Shown: piece after piece, positions 1 through 6,489 of the stretch
Layout: each line of letters opens with the position of its first letter
Numbering within the stretch: position 1 is the first letter of the stretch
Origin: DASZOC01 sp035550975
GTDB lineage: Bacteria > Actinomycetota > CADDZG01 > WHSQ01
DNA: 34,562 bases
Assembly (NCBI GenBank): GCA_035550975.1
Contig: DASZOC010000039.1
Location: 1 to 34,562, forward strand
Direction of reading: 5' to 3'
The notes under the pieces: model-generated
The model's database searches: none
What the model was told of the DNA's origin: nothing
The model's input: only the letters and a program-made list of their open reading frames with translations
Program-made: the position numbers and the translations under genes

Positions 1-1
1 G

Positions 2-73
2 ATCTACACGTTGGTCAGCGACCAGAGATTGCGCGAGGTCTATCTGACTTCGCATCCGCGCGCCCGCCGCTAG
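2..73 (+). CDS. xerD: Tyrosine recombinase XerD-like, C-terminal end (partial)
   Basis: Frame 2 reads IYTLVSDQRLREVYLTSHPRARR and then a stop at 71-73. This is the C-terminal tail of XerC/XerD site-specific recombinases: the Tyr of IYT is the nucleophile that attacks DNA at dif, and the LREVY..HPRA tail is typical of XerD. Only 23 codons are inside the window, so XerC cannot be strictly excluded; position just upstream of parA and scpAB favours XerD, because that order is common in Actinomycetota. In the family the protein resolves chromosome dimers at dif together with XerC. A dif-like site is present at 27186-27213 in this same window. Confidence 0.75.
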   Translation: MYTLVSDQRLREVYLTSHPRARR

Positions 74-114
74 GGCGCCCGCCACTTTCTTTTCGCGACC
101 CGCGCTCTTTCTTC

Positions 115-144
115 TTGTAGCTCCGTCGCACGGTGGGTTAACGT
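115..144 (+). promoter_or_regulatory. Possible promoter of parA
   Basis: TTGTAG (115-120), an 18-nt spacer and TAACGT (139-144) resemble a sigma-70-type -35/-10 pair. The predicted transcript start (about 151) falls at the left edge of iteron array A, so a protein bound to the array would sit on the start of the parA transcript. Inference from sequence only; the -35 match is weak. Confidence 0.35.
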
Positions 145-151
145 GCGGCGA

Positions 152-183
152 CCCACAAGACGACTTGTCGACAAATCGCCATC
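152..183 (+). repeat. Iteron array A (4 x 8 bp), upstream of parA
   Basis: Four octamers in phase: ccCACaag, acGACttg, tcGACaaa, tcGCCatc. The same 32-bp, four-unit layout recurs at seven other places in the window. It lies 20 bp before the parA ATG and just after a possible promoter, a typical place for an autoregulatory operator or centromere of a partition operon. Confidence 0.7.
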
Positions 184-203
184 GCGGGCGAGAAAGGGGC
201 CGG

Positions 204-1076
204 ATGCAGCTTCGAGAAGACGCGCCCGCAAGGGTGCCGGAGGTGGCGGCGGACACGGGCGACCTGTGGCCCGACCGGCGCGGTCGTTCGACGCGTGTGA
301 TCGCGCTGGCCAACCAGAAGGGCGGCGTTGGCAAGACGACGACCGCGATAAATCTCGCCGCGGGGCTCGCGGAGCTCGATCAGCAGGTGTTGCTGGTCGA
401 CTTCGACCCGCAGGGCGGCTGCGGCCTCGGGCTCGGGGTCGAGCCGGCAACACTCGACGTGACGGTCTACGACGTCTTGCTCGACCGCAACGCGAACGCG
501 GAGGACGCGGTGCAGAAGACGTCGGTCCACGGGCTCGACCTGCTGCCGTCCAACATCGACCTCGCCGCGGCCGAGCTGATGCTCGTCAACGAGGTCGCCC
601 GCGAGCAGTCGCTGATGCGGGTACTGGCCCCCCTAAAGGTCAACTACGACTTCATCCTTATAGATTGCCCCCCCTCCCTGGGGCTGCTGACGATCAACGC
701 CCTCACGGCCGCCGACAGTGTAGTGATCCCGCTCGAGTGCGAGTACTACGCGCTGCGGGGGATGGGGCAGCTCATGCAGTCGATCGAGAAGATCAAGGAG
801 CGCCTGAACCCGCGGCTAGAGGTCGACGGGATCGTCGCGACCATGGTCGACACCCGCACGCTGCACACGAAAGAGGTGCTTGCCCGCGTCCAGGACGCCT
901 TCGGCAACCGCCTCTTCGACACCGTGATCAAGAAGACGATCCGCTTCGCCGAGGCCCCGGTCGCGGGGGAGCCGATCCTGACCTACGCGCCGACCTCACC
1001 GGGGGCCGTCGCTTACCGCAAACTCGCCCAGGAGGTGATGGACCGTGTCGCCACGCGCCAGTCTGCCGGGAGCTGA
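204..1076 (+). CDS. parA: ParA/Soj-family partition ATPase
   Basis: 290 residues. The deviant Walker A motif KGGVGKTT is at residues 39-46, A' is LLVDFDPQG and Walker B is FILIDCPPSLG, all diagnostic of ParA/Soj/MinD ATPases that form ATP-dependent dimers on DNA. ATG 204 is preferred because AGAAAGGGG (191-199) lies just before it. A TTG at 165 would extend the protein through iteron array A, which I consider non-coding. The N-terminus (about 30 residues before the ATPase core) has no extra helix-turn-helix. No parB follows; the next gene, overlapping by 32 bp, encodes a ribbon-helix-helix protein, as in plasmid systems where ParA works with an RHH centromere binder. Its location between xerD and scpAB corresponds to the ParA-like Rv1708 locus of mycobacteria rather than to the oriC parAB pair. 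Confidence 0.92.
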   Translation: MQLREDAPARVPEVAADTGDLWPDRRGRSTRVIALANQKGGVGKTTTAINLAAGLAELDQQVLLVDFDPQGGCGLGLGVEPATLDVTVYDVLLDRNANAEDAVQKTSVHGLDLLPSNIDLAAAELMLVNEVAREQSLMRVLAPLKVNYDFILIDCPPSLGLLTINALTAADSVVIPLECEYYALRGMGQLMQSIEKIKERLNPRLEVDGIVATMVDTRTLHTKEVLARVQDAFGNRLFDTVIKKTIRFAEAPVAGEPILTYAPTSPGAVAYRKLAQEVMDRVATRQSAGS

Positions 1077-1407
1077 CGAGCTCTTCCGTAGGACGTCCGC
1101 CGAGAAGGTTCAGCCGCGAAAGCCCAGGTCGACCGGGGGACTTGACGACAAGTCGACAAAGCTACAGGTCGCCAAGGAGACCGCAGACCCGGGTCCGGAG
1201 CGCAAGGCGCCGCGGCACGACGAGAAGATCACCTTCTACTGCACCGCCGACGACCTGATGGCGATCGAGCACGCGCGCCTCAAGCTGCGCGCCGACCACG
1301 GGGTCGCGGCCGACAGGGGCCGGATCGTGCGCGCCGCACTGGCCTACGTGCTGGAGGACTTCGAGGCGCGGGCCGAGGATTCCATTCTGCTGCGCCGGCT
1401 GACCTGA
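1045..1407 (+). CDS. Small ribbon-helix-helix protein, candidate ParA partner
   Basis: 120 residues from GTG 1045, with GGAGG at 1031-1035; it overlaps the end of parA by 32 bp, so the two are translationally coupled. Residues 1-58 are a basic, probably disordered segment. From residue 61 the pattern is a short strand (KITFYCT, 61-67), helix A (68-84) and helix B (90-108), the beta-alpha-alpha layout of MetJ/Arc ribbon-helix-helix DNA binders. Such proteins bind tandem 7-9 bp repeats as dimers, and several serve as centromere binders for ParA (ParG, omega). I infer that it binds the 8-bp iterons found here. Iteron array B lies inside its own coding sequence, encoding residues 29-47 of the linker. 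The fold assignment is by eye; alternatively it is an unrelated ParA-linked actinobacterial protein. Confidence 0.75.
   Translation: MSPRASLPGADELFRRTSAEKVQPRKPRSTGGLDDKSTKLQVAKETADPGPERKAPRHDEKITFYCTADDLMAIEHARLKLRADHGVAADRGRIVRAALAYVLEDFEARAEDSILLRRLT
1129..1184 (+). repeat. Iteron array B (7 x 8 bp), inside the RHH gene
   Basis: Seven consecutive octamers: tcGACcgg, ggGACttg, acGACaag, tcGACaaa, gcTACagg, tcGCCaag, gaGACcgc. It is the longest array in the window and the only one wholly inside a gene; it encodes the linker of the ribbon-helix-helix protein. Five of seven units have an exact GAC at positions 3-5. Confidence 0.75.
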
Positions 1408-1451
1408 GGGTTCACCGCCACCGGGGCCGGCAGCGTCCCTCGTGGTCGGAC

Positions 1452-1481
1452 ACACCTGAACCTACATGACACCTGAACCTA
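1452..1481 (+). repeat. 13-bp direct repeat, 17-bp period
   Basis: ACACCTGAACCTA occurs at 1452-1464 and again at 1469-1481. The 17-bp period differs from the 8-bp iterons. It lies 45 bp after the RHH gene stop. Function unknown; a two-copy protein-binding site is possible. Confidence 0.6.
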
Positions 1482-1699
1482 TAGTTGAGCTTCATCGTTT
1501 CGCTCGGGCGCCGCAGCCAGGGAGGTCGGGCCCGAGACCGGGACCGTAGCGGTTTCGGCACCGAACACGGCCCCGGCCGCGACCGGCGGTCGCCCCCCGG
1601 CGCGTCCCTCCGACGCCCACCGGCCGGGATCGTCCAGCGCGGCGCTCGCCCGAACCGGTTGCCTGCGCGGCCCCATGCTCCGTCCTTGGAATCGGCTTC

Positions 1700-1739
1700 A
1701 CGACAAGAAGACAAATCTACAAGTCACCTTGTCGCTGGT
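1700..1739 (+). repeat. Iteron array C (5 x 8 bp)
   Basis: Octamers acGACaag, aaGACaaa, tcTACaag, tcACCttg, tcGCTggt in unbroken 8-bp phase. It lies in the gene-poor region downstream of the parA/RHH pair, 34 bp before array D. Confidence 0.7.
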
Positions 1740-1773
1740 TCCTTGCCGGCGTCGGCCCTGGTGACGCGCCCCG

Positions 1774-1821
1774 TCGACATGTCATCACATCGACCTGTGA
1801 ACTTGTCTACCTAGCGACATG
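1774..1821 (+). repeat. Iteron array D (6 x 8 bp)
   Basis: Octamers tcGACatg, tcATCaca, tcGACctg, tgAACttg, tcTACcta, gcGACatg. With arrays A, B and C it makes a cluster of 22 units in 1.7 kb around parA and the RHH gene, much denser than elsewhere in the window. Confidence 0.72.
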
Positions 1822-2038
1822 TCCTCCGCGCTGCCCTGTAGCGGGGACGTGCGGGCGGTAGGGACGCGCCGCGCGGGGGCAGGACGCGACCGTAGACGGG
1901 GGACCCCGAGCTACAGCTTTCGGCCCCAGGATGTTCGTGCCCGTCGCCCCGGAACTGGAATCGCGTCGGCCGTGCGGAACCCGCCGATCCTGGGGGCGGT
2001 GATCCCGCCCGGTCTTCCGTTGGGGGTAACCCTCGTGT

Positions 2039-2677
2039 TTAGGGTTGGGCTCCGTCGAGCCCCGCGAGCTGCAGGATGAGGTCGCGGAAGAACACGAGGA
2101 CCGGCTCCAGGATCGTGGCCCACCCGAACAGGACGATCGCGAGGAGGATGATCATCCCGTAGCGGTCGAGGAAGTAGATGACGTTCTGCTTGCTCGGAGG
2201 CAGGAAGACCGTGAGCAGGCGCGATCCGTCCAGGGGCGGAAGGGGCAGCAGGTTGAACACGGCCAGCAGCAGGTTGATCGAGAAGAACGCGCTGAGAAAG
2301 CGAGCTCCGACCCCGGCAGAGCCGGCGTCGATCAGGGGCACGAGGACGAAGGCGGCAGCGACCGCCAGCAGCAGGTTCATCATGGGTCCGGCGAGCGCCA
2401 CGATCGCCGCGCCGAAGCGCTTCGACGACAGGGCCTCGGGCCGGAACTCGACGGGCTTGCCCCACCCGAAGCCGACGAGGAAGATCAGGATCGTCCCCAG
2501 TGGGTCGAGATGCTTCGCGGGATTCAGCGTGACGCGCCCGAGTGCCCGGGGAAGACGGTCGCCTTGCAGGTCCGCCGCGAGCGCGTGGGCGTACTCGTGC
2601 AGCGCGATCGCCCCGATGACCGATACCGCCAGCAGGAGGAACGTCACGGGGCCGTCGGTGCTCAGGTAGCGCAGCAT
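2039..2677 (-). CDS. Site-2 protease family (M50B) membrane metalloprotease
   Basis: 212 residues, mostly hydrophobic, with about five or six membrane segments. The zinc motif HEYAH is at residues 27-31 inside the first membrane segment, and the C-terminal NLLPLPPLDGSRLL segment carries the third-ligand Asp (NPxDG-like) motif of site-2 proteases. It has no PDZ or CBS domain, so it belongs to the short group. Members cut transmembrane substrates in the bilayer; the substrate here is unknown. It is the only minus-strand gene in the first 27 kb, divergent from trpS; such a gene beside trpS and scpAB is common in Gram-positive lineages. ATG 2677 is preceded by a purine-rich GGCAGG on its strand. 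Confidence 0.85.
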   Translation of the reverse strand: MLRYLSTDGPVTFLLLAVSVIGAIALHEYAHALAADLQGDRLPRALGRVTLNPAKHLDPLGTILIFLVGFGWGKPVEFRPEALSSKRFGAAIVALAGPMMNLLLAVAAAFVLVPLIDAGSAGVGARFLSAFFSINLLLAVFNLLPLPPLDGSRLLTVFLPPSKQNVIYFLDRYGMIILLAIVLFGWATILEPVLVFFRDLILQLAGLDGAQP

Positions 2678-2780
2678 CGGACCTGCCGCCGCGGCGGCGC
2701 GTAGTCGGTCGGCGTCATGGGGCCGGTATTGTAGGTGCCGCTCGAGGGCCGCTCACACGGAGGTAACCCTGAACCACAGC

Positions 2781-3791
2781 TTGAACGATGCTGCGCGCCG
2801 GCGCGTGTTCAGCGGGATCCAGCCGACGGGCGAGCTGCACCTCGGCAACTACCTCGGAGCCATCCGCAACTGGGTCGACCTCCAGGCCGAGCACGACTCT
2901 TTCTTCTGCATCGTCAATCTCCACGCCCTGACGCTGCCGTGGGATGCCGCGTCGCTCGAGGCGCAGACGTTGAGGACCGCGGCGAGCGTCGTCGCCTGCG
3001 GCGTCGACCCGGACCGGGCGTGCCTGTTCGTCCAGTCCGACGTGGCGGAGCACGCCGAGCTTGCATGGGTCTTCAACTGCATCGCCCGGATGGGCGAGCT
3101 GCGGCGCATGATCCAGTTCAAGGAGAAGTCGCGGGGCGAGACCGAGAGCGTCGGGGTCGGCCTGTTCACCTATCCCGTCCTGCAGGCGGCCGACGTCCTC
3201 CTGTATCAGGCCCACGGCGTGCCGGTCGGCGAGGATCAACGCCAGCACATCGAGCTCATGCGTGACATCGCCGGGCGCTTCAACCAGATGTTCGGCGAGA
3301 CGTTCGTCGTACCGGAAGCGTTCATCCCGCCGGCGGGGGCAAGGGTGATGTCGCTCGACGACCCGGCCCAGAAGATGAGCAAGTCGGCGGGGCGGCCTAA
3401 CTCCAGCGTCCTTCTGACCGATCCGCCGGAGGCGGTCGCGAAGAAGATCCGCTCGGCCGTGACCGACTCTGGCCGCGAGGTGCGCGCGGGCGAGGACAAG
3501 CCCGCGCTGACGAACCTCCTCACGATCTACTCTGCGGTGACGGGGACGCCCGTAGCCGCACTCGAGGAGCGGTTCGCCACGACCGGCTACGGCGACTTCA
3601 AAGCCGCGATGGGCGACGAGGTGGCGGCCACGCTCGAGCCGATCCGCGCCCGCTACCGCGAGCTGATGGCGGATCCCGGCGCGCTGGCGGGGCTGCTGGC
3701 GACCGGCGCGGAACGGGCGCGGCAGGTCGCGCGCACGACGATGGCTGCGGTGAGGGCTCGCACGGGCGTCGGCTCTCGCGCTGCCGAGTGA
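2781..3791 (+). CDS. trpS: Tryptophanyl-tRNA synthetase
   Basis: 336 residues, the usual bacterial length. Class I signature TGELHLGN (HIGH-type, His20-Leu-Gly-Asn) near the N-terminus and KMSKS at residues 198-202. It charges tRNA-Trp in the cytoplasm. The start is uncertain: the ribosome-binding site GGAGGT is at 2759-2764, which is 16 bases from the TTG at 2781 but only 4 from an in-frame CTG at 2769; no ATG or GTG lies nearby in frame. I keep TTG 2781 because the family begins close to the RVFSGIQPTG segment. It stands alone between the divergent protease gene and scpA. Confidence 0.93.
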   Translation: MNDAARRRVFSGIQPTGELHLGNYLGAIRNWVDLQAEHDSFFCIVNLHALTLPWDAASLEAQTLRTAASVVACGVDPDRACLFVQSDVAEHAELAWVFNCIARMGELRRMIQFKEKSRGETESVGVGLFTYPVLQAADVLLYQAHGVPVGEDQRQHIELMRDIAGRFNQMFGETFVVPEAFIPPAGARVMSLDDPAQKMSKSAGRPNSSVLLTDPPEAVAKKIRSAVTDSGREVRAGEDKPALTNLLTIYSAVTGTPVAALEERFATTGYGDFKAAMGDEVAATLEPIRARYRELMADPGALAGLLATGAERARQVARTTMAAVRARTGVGSRAAE

Positions 3792-3854
3792 AGAGGAATG
3801 CCGGGGGACGCCTGCCGCCCCCGAGTAGTCTCTTAGGTGCTGGTATGGCGCGAA

Positions 3855-3886
3855 GACACAAGTAGACATGTCGACAGATCTGCGGG
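3855..3886 (+). repeat. Iteron array E (4 x 8 bp), at the scpA start
   Basis: Octamers gaCACaag, taGACatg, tcGACaga, tcTGCggg. The array ends 7 bp before the scpA GTG and overlaps its ribosome-binding site (GGGAG 3884-3888), so occupancy could affect scpA expression. Its first unit matches that of array A (nnCACaag). Confidence 0.7.
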
Positions 3887-3893
3887 AGCCCTG

Positions 3894-4694
3894 GTGGCGT
3901 ACGAGGTGAAGCTCGAGGTATTCGAGGGACCGCTGGATCTGCTGCTGCACCTGATCACGCGGCAGCGGGTGGACATATACGAGGTCTCGCTGTCGACGAT
4001 CACCGACGAGTACCTCCGCGCCATGGCGGCCATCGACGAGCTCGATCTGGAAACCGCCACCGGGTTCCTGGTCGTGGCCGCGACGCTCTTGGAGCTGAAG
4101 TCCGCGCGACTCCTGCCGCAACGCGCCGGCGACGAGGCCACGTCGAGCCTGCTCGAGGAACGCGACCTGCTGCTGGCGCGGCTGGTGGAATGTGCAACGT
4201 TCCGTGAGGCGGGGGCGTGGCTCGCCGCGGGGCTGCGCGAAGGGGCGCGTTTCCACGGGCGGGAGGTGGCACTCGAGGACCGCTTCGTCGATATGGCTCC
4301 GGACCTCCTCGCGAGGATCGCGCCGGACCATCTCGCCGCCGCTGCAGCGCGGGTGTTCGCTCCGAAGCCGGTGATCGAGTGGGACACGTCGCACGTGTCG
4401 CCGATCCGCGCCTCGGTGGCGGACGCTATAGCGGAGCTGGCGGAAACCCTAAAGGCACGGGAGAGGGTTTCGTTCGGAGCGCTGTGTGGCCGGGGGACCG
4501 AGCGCATCGAGGTCGTCGTGCGCTTCCTGGCTCTGCTCGAGCTGTTCAAAGCGGGGGCCGTCGAGCTCGACCAGGCCGACCGTTTCGGCGACATCACGGC
4601 GCTCTGGACGGGCGAGGTCGACGCGGACGAGGTGCTGCAAGAAGCCGACGAGTACAGCGTTGCAGCTCCGCCGGCGAGCGGGGGGGCCCGATGA
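3894..4694 (+). CDS. scpA: Segregation and condensation protein ScpA (kleisin)
   Basis: 266 residues. The N-terminus VKLEVFEGPLDLLLHLI and the following KSARLLP segment are hallmark ScpA sequences; ScpA is the kleisin that closes the SMC ring with ScpB. GTG 3894 is chosen because GGGAG (3884-3888) precedes it and conserved sequence starts almost at once; an upstream frame to 3837 would only translate iteron array E. It overlaps scpB by 4 bp (ATGA) and so forms one unit with scpB and rluB. With ParA upstream and a dif-like site in the window, the neighbourhood is rich in chromosome-organisation genes. Confidence 0.93.
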   Translation: MAYEVKLEVFEGPLDLLLHLITRQRVDIYEVSLSTITDEYLRAMAAIDELDLETATGFLVVAATLLELKSARLLPQRAGDEATSSLLEERDLLLARLVECATFREAGAWLAAGLREGARFHGREVALEDRFVDMAPDLLARIAPDHLAAAAARVFAPKPVIEWDTSHVSPIRASVADAIAELAETLKARERVSFGALCGRGTERIEVVVRFLALLELFKAGAVELDQADRFGDITALWTGEVDADEVLQEADEYSVAAPPASGGAR

Positions 4695-5248
4695 ACGAGA
4701 GAAAGGTCATCGAATCGATCTTGCTGCTCGCGGACGAGCCGGTGCCAGCGAGCCTCATCAGCGAGGTCTTGGAGCAACCCCGGGCGGCAGTCGAGAGGAT
4801 TCTCGAGACGCTTGCCGGCGAGTACCGCGCCGACGACCGCGGTTTCCTCCTGCGCGAGACGGCGGCGGGCTGGCGTCTGTATACGGATCCCGAGTGCGAC
4901 CCATACCTGGAGCGCTTCGTGACCAGCCACACGAACACCCGCTTGACCGGGGCTGCACTGGAGGTTCTGGCGATCATCGCGTACCGGCAGCCGCTGTCGC
5001 GCGCGCAGATAACAGAGATCCGCGGCGTCGATTCCGACGGCGTGGTGAGGACCCTTCAGCAGCGTGGCCTGCTGGTCGAGGCCGGCCGCGACCAAGGGCC
5101 TGGTAGTCCCGTCCTGTTCACCGTGAGCCGGGAGTTCCTCGAGAGGATGGGCCTCAGGTCGACCGACGAGCTTCCTCCGCTCGCCGACTTCATGCCCGAT
5201 GCAGAAGCCGTCGAGGACATGGAGGCGAAGCTCTCGCCGAACGCCTGA
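4691..5248 (+). CDS. scpB: Segregation and condensation protein ScpB
   Basis: 185 residues with the two winged-helix domains of ScpB; the segment LTGAALEVLAIIAYRQPLSR followed by EIRGVDSDGVVRTLQQRGLL is the family signature. It binds ScpA as a dimer in the SMC complex. ATG 4691 overlaps the scpA stop by 4 bp; the stop is 1 bp before the rluB GTG. The acidic tail (from about residue 165) is typical. Confidence 0.94.
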   Translation: MNERKVIESILLLADEPVPASLISEVLEQPRAAVERILETLAGEYRADDRGFLLRETAAGWRLYTDPECDPYLERFVTSHTNTRLTGAALEVLAIIAYRQPLSRAQITEIRGVDSDGVVRTLQQRGLLVEAGRDQGPGSPVLFTVSREFLERMGLRSTDELPPLADFMPDAEAVEDMEAKLSPNA

Positions 5249-5249
5249 C

Positions 5250-5978
5250 GTGACGGGGCCCGAACCGCAGCGGCTCCAGAAGGTGCTGGCGCACGCCGGC
5301 ATCGCCTCGCGGCGGGCGGTCGAGGAGATGATCGAGGCGCGCAGGGTCCGGGTCAATGGAGAACCCGCCCGGCTCGGCCAGCGGGTGGATCCCTCTAAGG
5401 ATGTGGTCGAGGTTGACGGTTCTCGCGTCCCCTTGCGCGTCGACCTGCGCTATTTCCTGTTGAACAAGCCGGTCGGCGTCGTCACGACCGCCGCCGATCC
5501 CGAAGGCCGCCCGACGGTGCTGGACGCGATCGACCGCGACGAGCGCGTGTGGCCGGTCGGGCGCCTCGACATCGAGTCGGAGGGGGCTCTCGTGCTCACC
5601 AACGACGGCGAGCTGACCCACCGCCTGACGCACCCGAGCTACGAGGTGCCGAAGACTTACGTCGTGGAGGTCAGGGGGAGCCTGGGTCAGAAGGCCCTGC
5701 GGTCGCTGCTGAGCGGCATCGAGCTCGACGACGGTCTCGCGCGCGCGGTCGCGGCCCGGATCAGCGAACGGGCTCGCGGTGACACGCTGGTGGAGATCGT
5801 GCTGACCGAGGGGCGCAACCGTGTGATCCGCCGGATGATGGAGACGCTGGGCTTCGAGGTGGTGAGGCTGGTGCGGACGGCGATCGGACCGGTGAAGCTG
5901 GGACGCCTCAAGTCGGGCACGTACCGCCATCTCGCCCCCGCCGAGGTCATCTCTCTGTACAAGGCGGTGGGTTTGTGA
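5250..5978 (+). CDS. rluB: Pseudouridine synthase, RluB/RsuA family
   Basis: 242 residues: an N-terminal S4 RNA-binding domain (LQKVLAHAGIASRRAVEEMI..RRVRVNG) followed by the RsuA/RluB/RluE/RluF catalytic domain, with the catalytic Asp in GRLDIESEGALVLTNDGEL and the downstream EGRNRVIRRMMETLG motif. It probably makes pseudouridine in helix 89 of 23S rRNA, as RluB does; RsuA-type 16S specificity cannot be excluded from sequence. GTG 5250 starts 1 bp after scpB. The scpA-scpB-rluB order is conserved in Firmicutes and Actinomycetota. Confidence 0.9.
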   Translation: MTGPEPQRLQKVLAHAGIASRRAVEEMIEARRVRVNGEPARLGQRVDPSKDVVEVDGSRVPLRVDLRYFLLNKPVGVVTTAADPEGRPTVLDAIDRDERVWPVGRLDIESEGALVLTNDGELTHRLTHPSYEVPKTYVVEVRGSLGQKALRSLLSGIELDDGLARAVAARISERARGDTLVEIVLTEGRNRVIRRMMETLGFEVVRLVRTAIGPVKLGRLKSGTYRHLAPAEVISLYKAVGL

Positions 5979-5980
5979 TG

Positions 5981-6012
5981 TCGATCCGGCGACTTGTCGA
6001 CAATTCCACGGC
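5981..6012 (+). repeat. Iteron array F (4 x 8 bp), after rluB
   Basis: Octamers tcGATccg, gcGACttg, tcGACaat, tcCACggc, beginning 2 bp after the rluB stop. The inner two units make the near-palindrome acttGTCGACaa shared with arrays A, H and K. A second array (G) starts 34 bp further on. Confidence 0.7.
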
Positions 6013-6046
6013 ACCGGGTTGCCTGGTCACGGGCTTCCGCGCCCCG

Positions 6047-6078
6047 TAGATATGTCTACAGATATACATGTCGACCCA
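6047..6078 (+). repeat. Iteron array G (4 x 8 bp), spanning the aroH start
   Basis: Octamers taGATatg, tcTACaga, taTACatg, tcGACcca. The probable aroH ATG (6052-6054) is the last three bases of the first unit, so the rest of the array encodes the first residues of the enzyme. It is the most diverged array (only one exact GAC), but the phase is kept. Confidence 0.62.
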
Positions 6079-6456
6079 CCGGAGCGCTCCGCTCCGCGCG
6101 TCCGGGCACTGCGGGGAGCGACGACTGCCGCGGCCGACGAGCCCGACGCGATAGTCGCTGCGACCACGACGTTGCTCGAGACCATGCTGGCGCGCAACGA
6201 CGCGCGTCCCGACGACCTGATCAGCGTCGTCTTCACCGCCACGGACGACCTCACCGCCGAGTTCCCGGCGGCCGCGGCGCGCTCGCTCGGGCTCGCGCAC
6301 GTGCCACTGCTGTGCGCGCGCGAGATGGCGGTTCCGGGCGACGTCGGGCGCTGTATCCGCGTTCTCATGCACCTCTATACCGACCGTGACTACGCTAGCC
6401 TCCGGCACGTCTACCTTGACGGGGCCCGGCAGCTCCGCACCGACCTGCCGGAATAG
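6052..6456 (+). CDS. aroH: Chorismate mutase, AroH type
   Basis: 134 residues. RALRGATTAAADEPDAIVAATTTLLETML, DLISVVFTATDDL and the late CIRVLMHLYTD segment match monofunctional AroH-class chorismate mutases, trimeric enzymes that turn chorismate into prephenate for Phe/Tyr synthesis. Family members start 2-4 residues before the RxRGATT segment, but the first usable start in this frame is ATG 6052, giving about 18 extra residues encoded partly by iteron array G. No clear ribosome-binding site precedes it. tyrA follows 33 bp downstream and uses the product. Confidence 0.85.
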   Translation: MSTDIHVDPPERSAPRVRALRGATTAAADEPDAIVAATTTLLETMLARNDARPDDLISVVFTATDDLTAEFPAAAARSLGLAHVPLLCAREMAVPGDVGRCIRVLMHLYTDRDYASLRHVYLDGARQLRTDLPE

Positions 6457-6489
6457 TCTCGCTGTAACACTCAACGGAAGGTTTAGCTT

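Larger units (their letters stand above)
1408..2038. other. Gene-poor region with a direct repeat and two iteron arrays
   Basis: About 630 bp without a convincing gene. It holds a 13-bp direct repeat (1452-1481), a very GC-rich stretch (about 1500-1690) and iteron arrays C and D (1700-1739, 1774-1821). Between 1822 and 2038 I see nothing assignable apart from the approach to the convergent site-2 protease gene. Open frames here are of mixed, low-complexity Arg/Pro/Gly composition on both strands and look like GC-rich artefacts. Its position after parA and the RHH gene would suit a centromere. Confidence 0.55.

Noticed and set aside
165..203. TTG 165 as the parA start
   Set aside because: It would translate iteron array A and lacks a ribosome-binding site; ATG 204 has one.
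1485..1814. Open frames in 1408-2038 on both strands
   Set aside because: Arg/Pro/Gly-rich translations without recognisable motifs, overlapping one another on both strands; frames run through the iteron arrays; typical GC-rich spurious frames.
2715..5356. Long minus-strand open frames opposite trpS, scpA, scpB and rluB
   Set aside because: They mirror well-supported plus-strand genes and have no domain motifs of their own.
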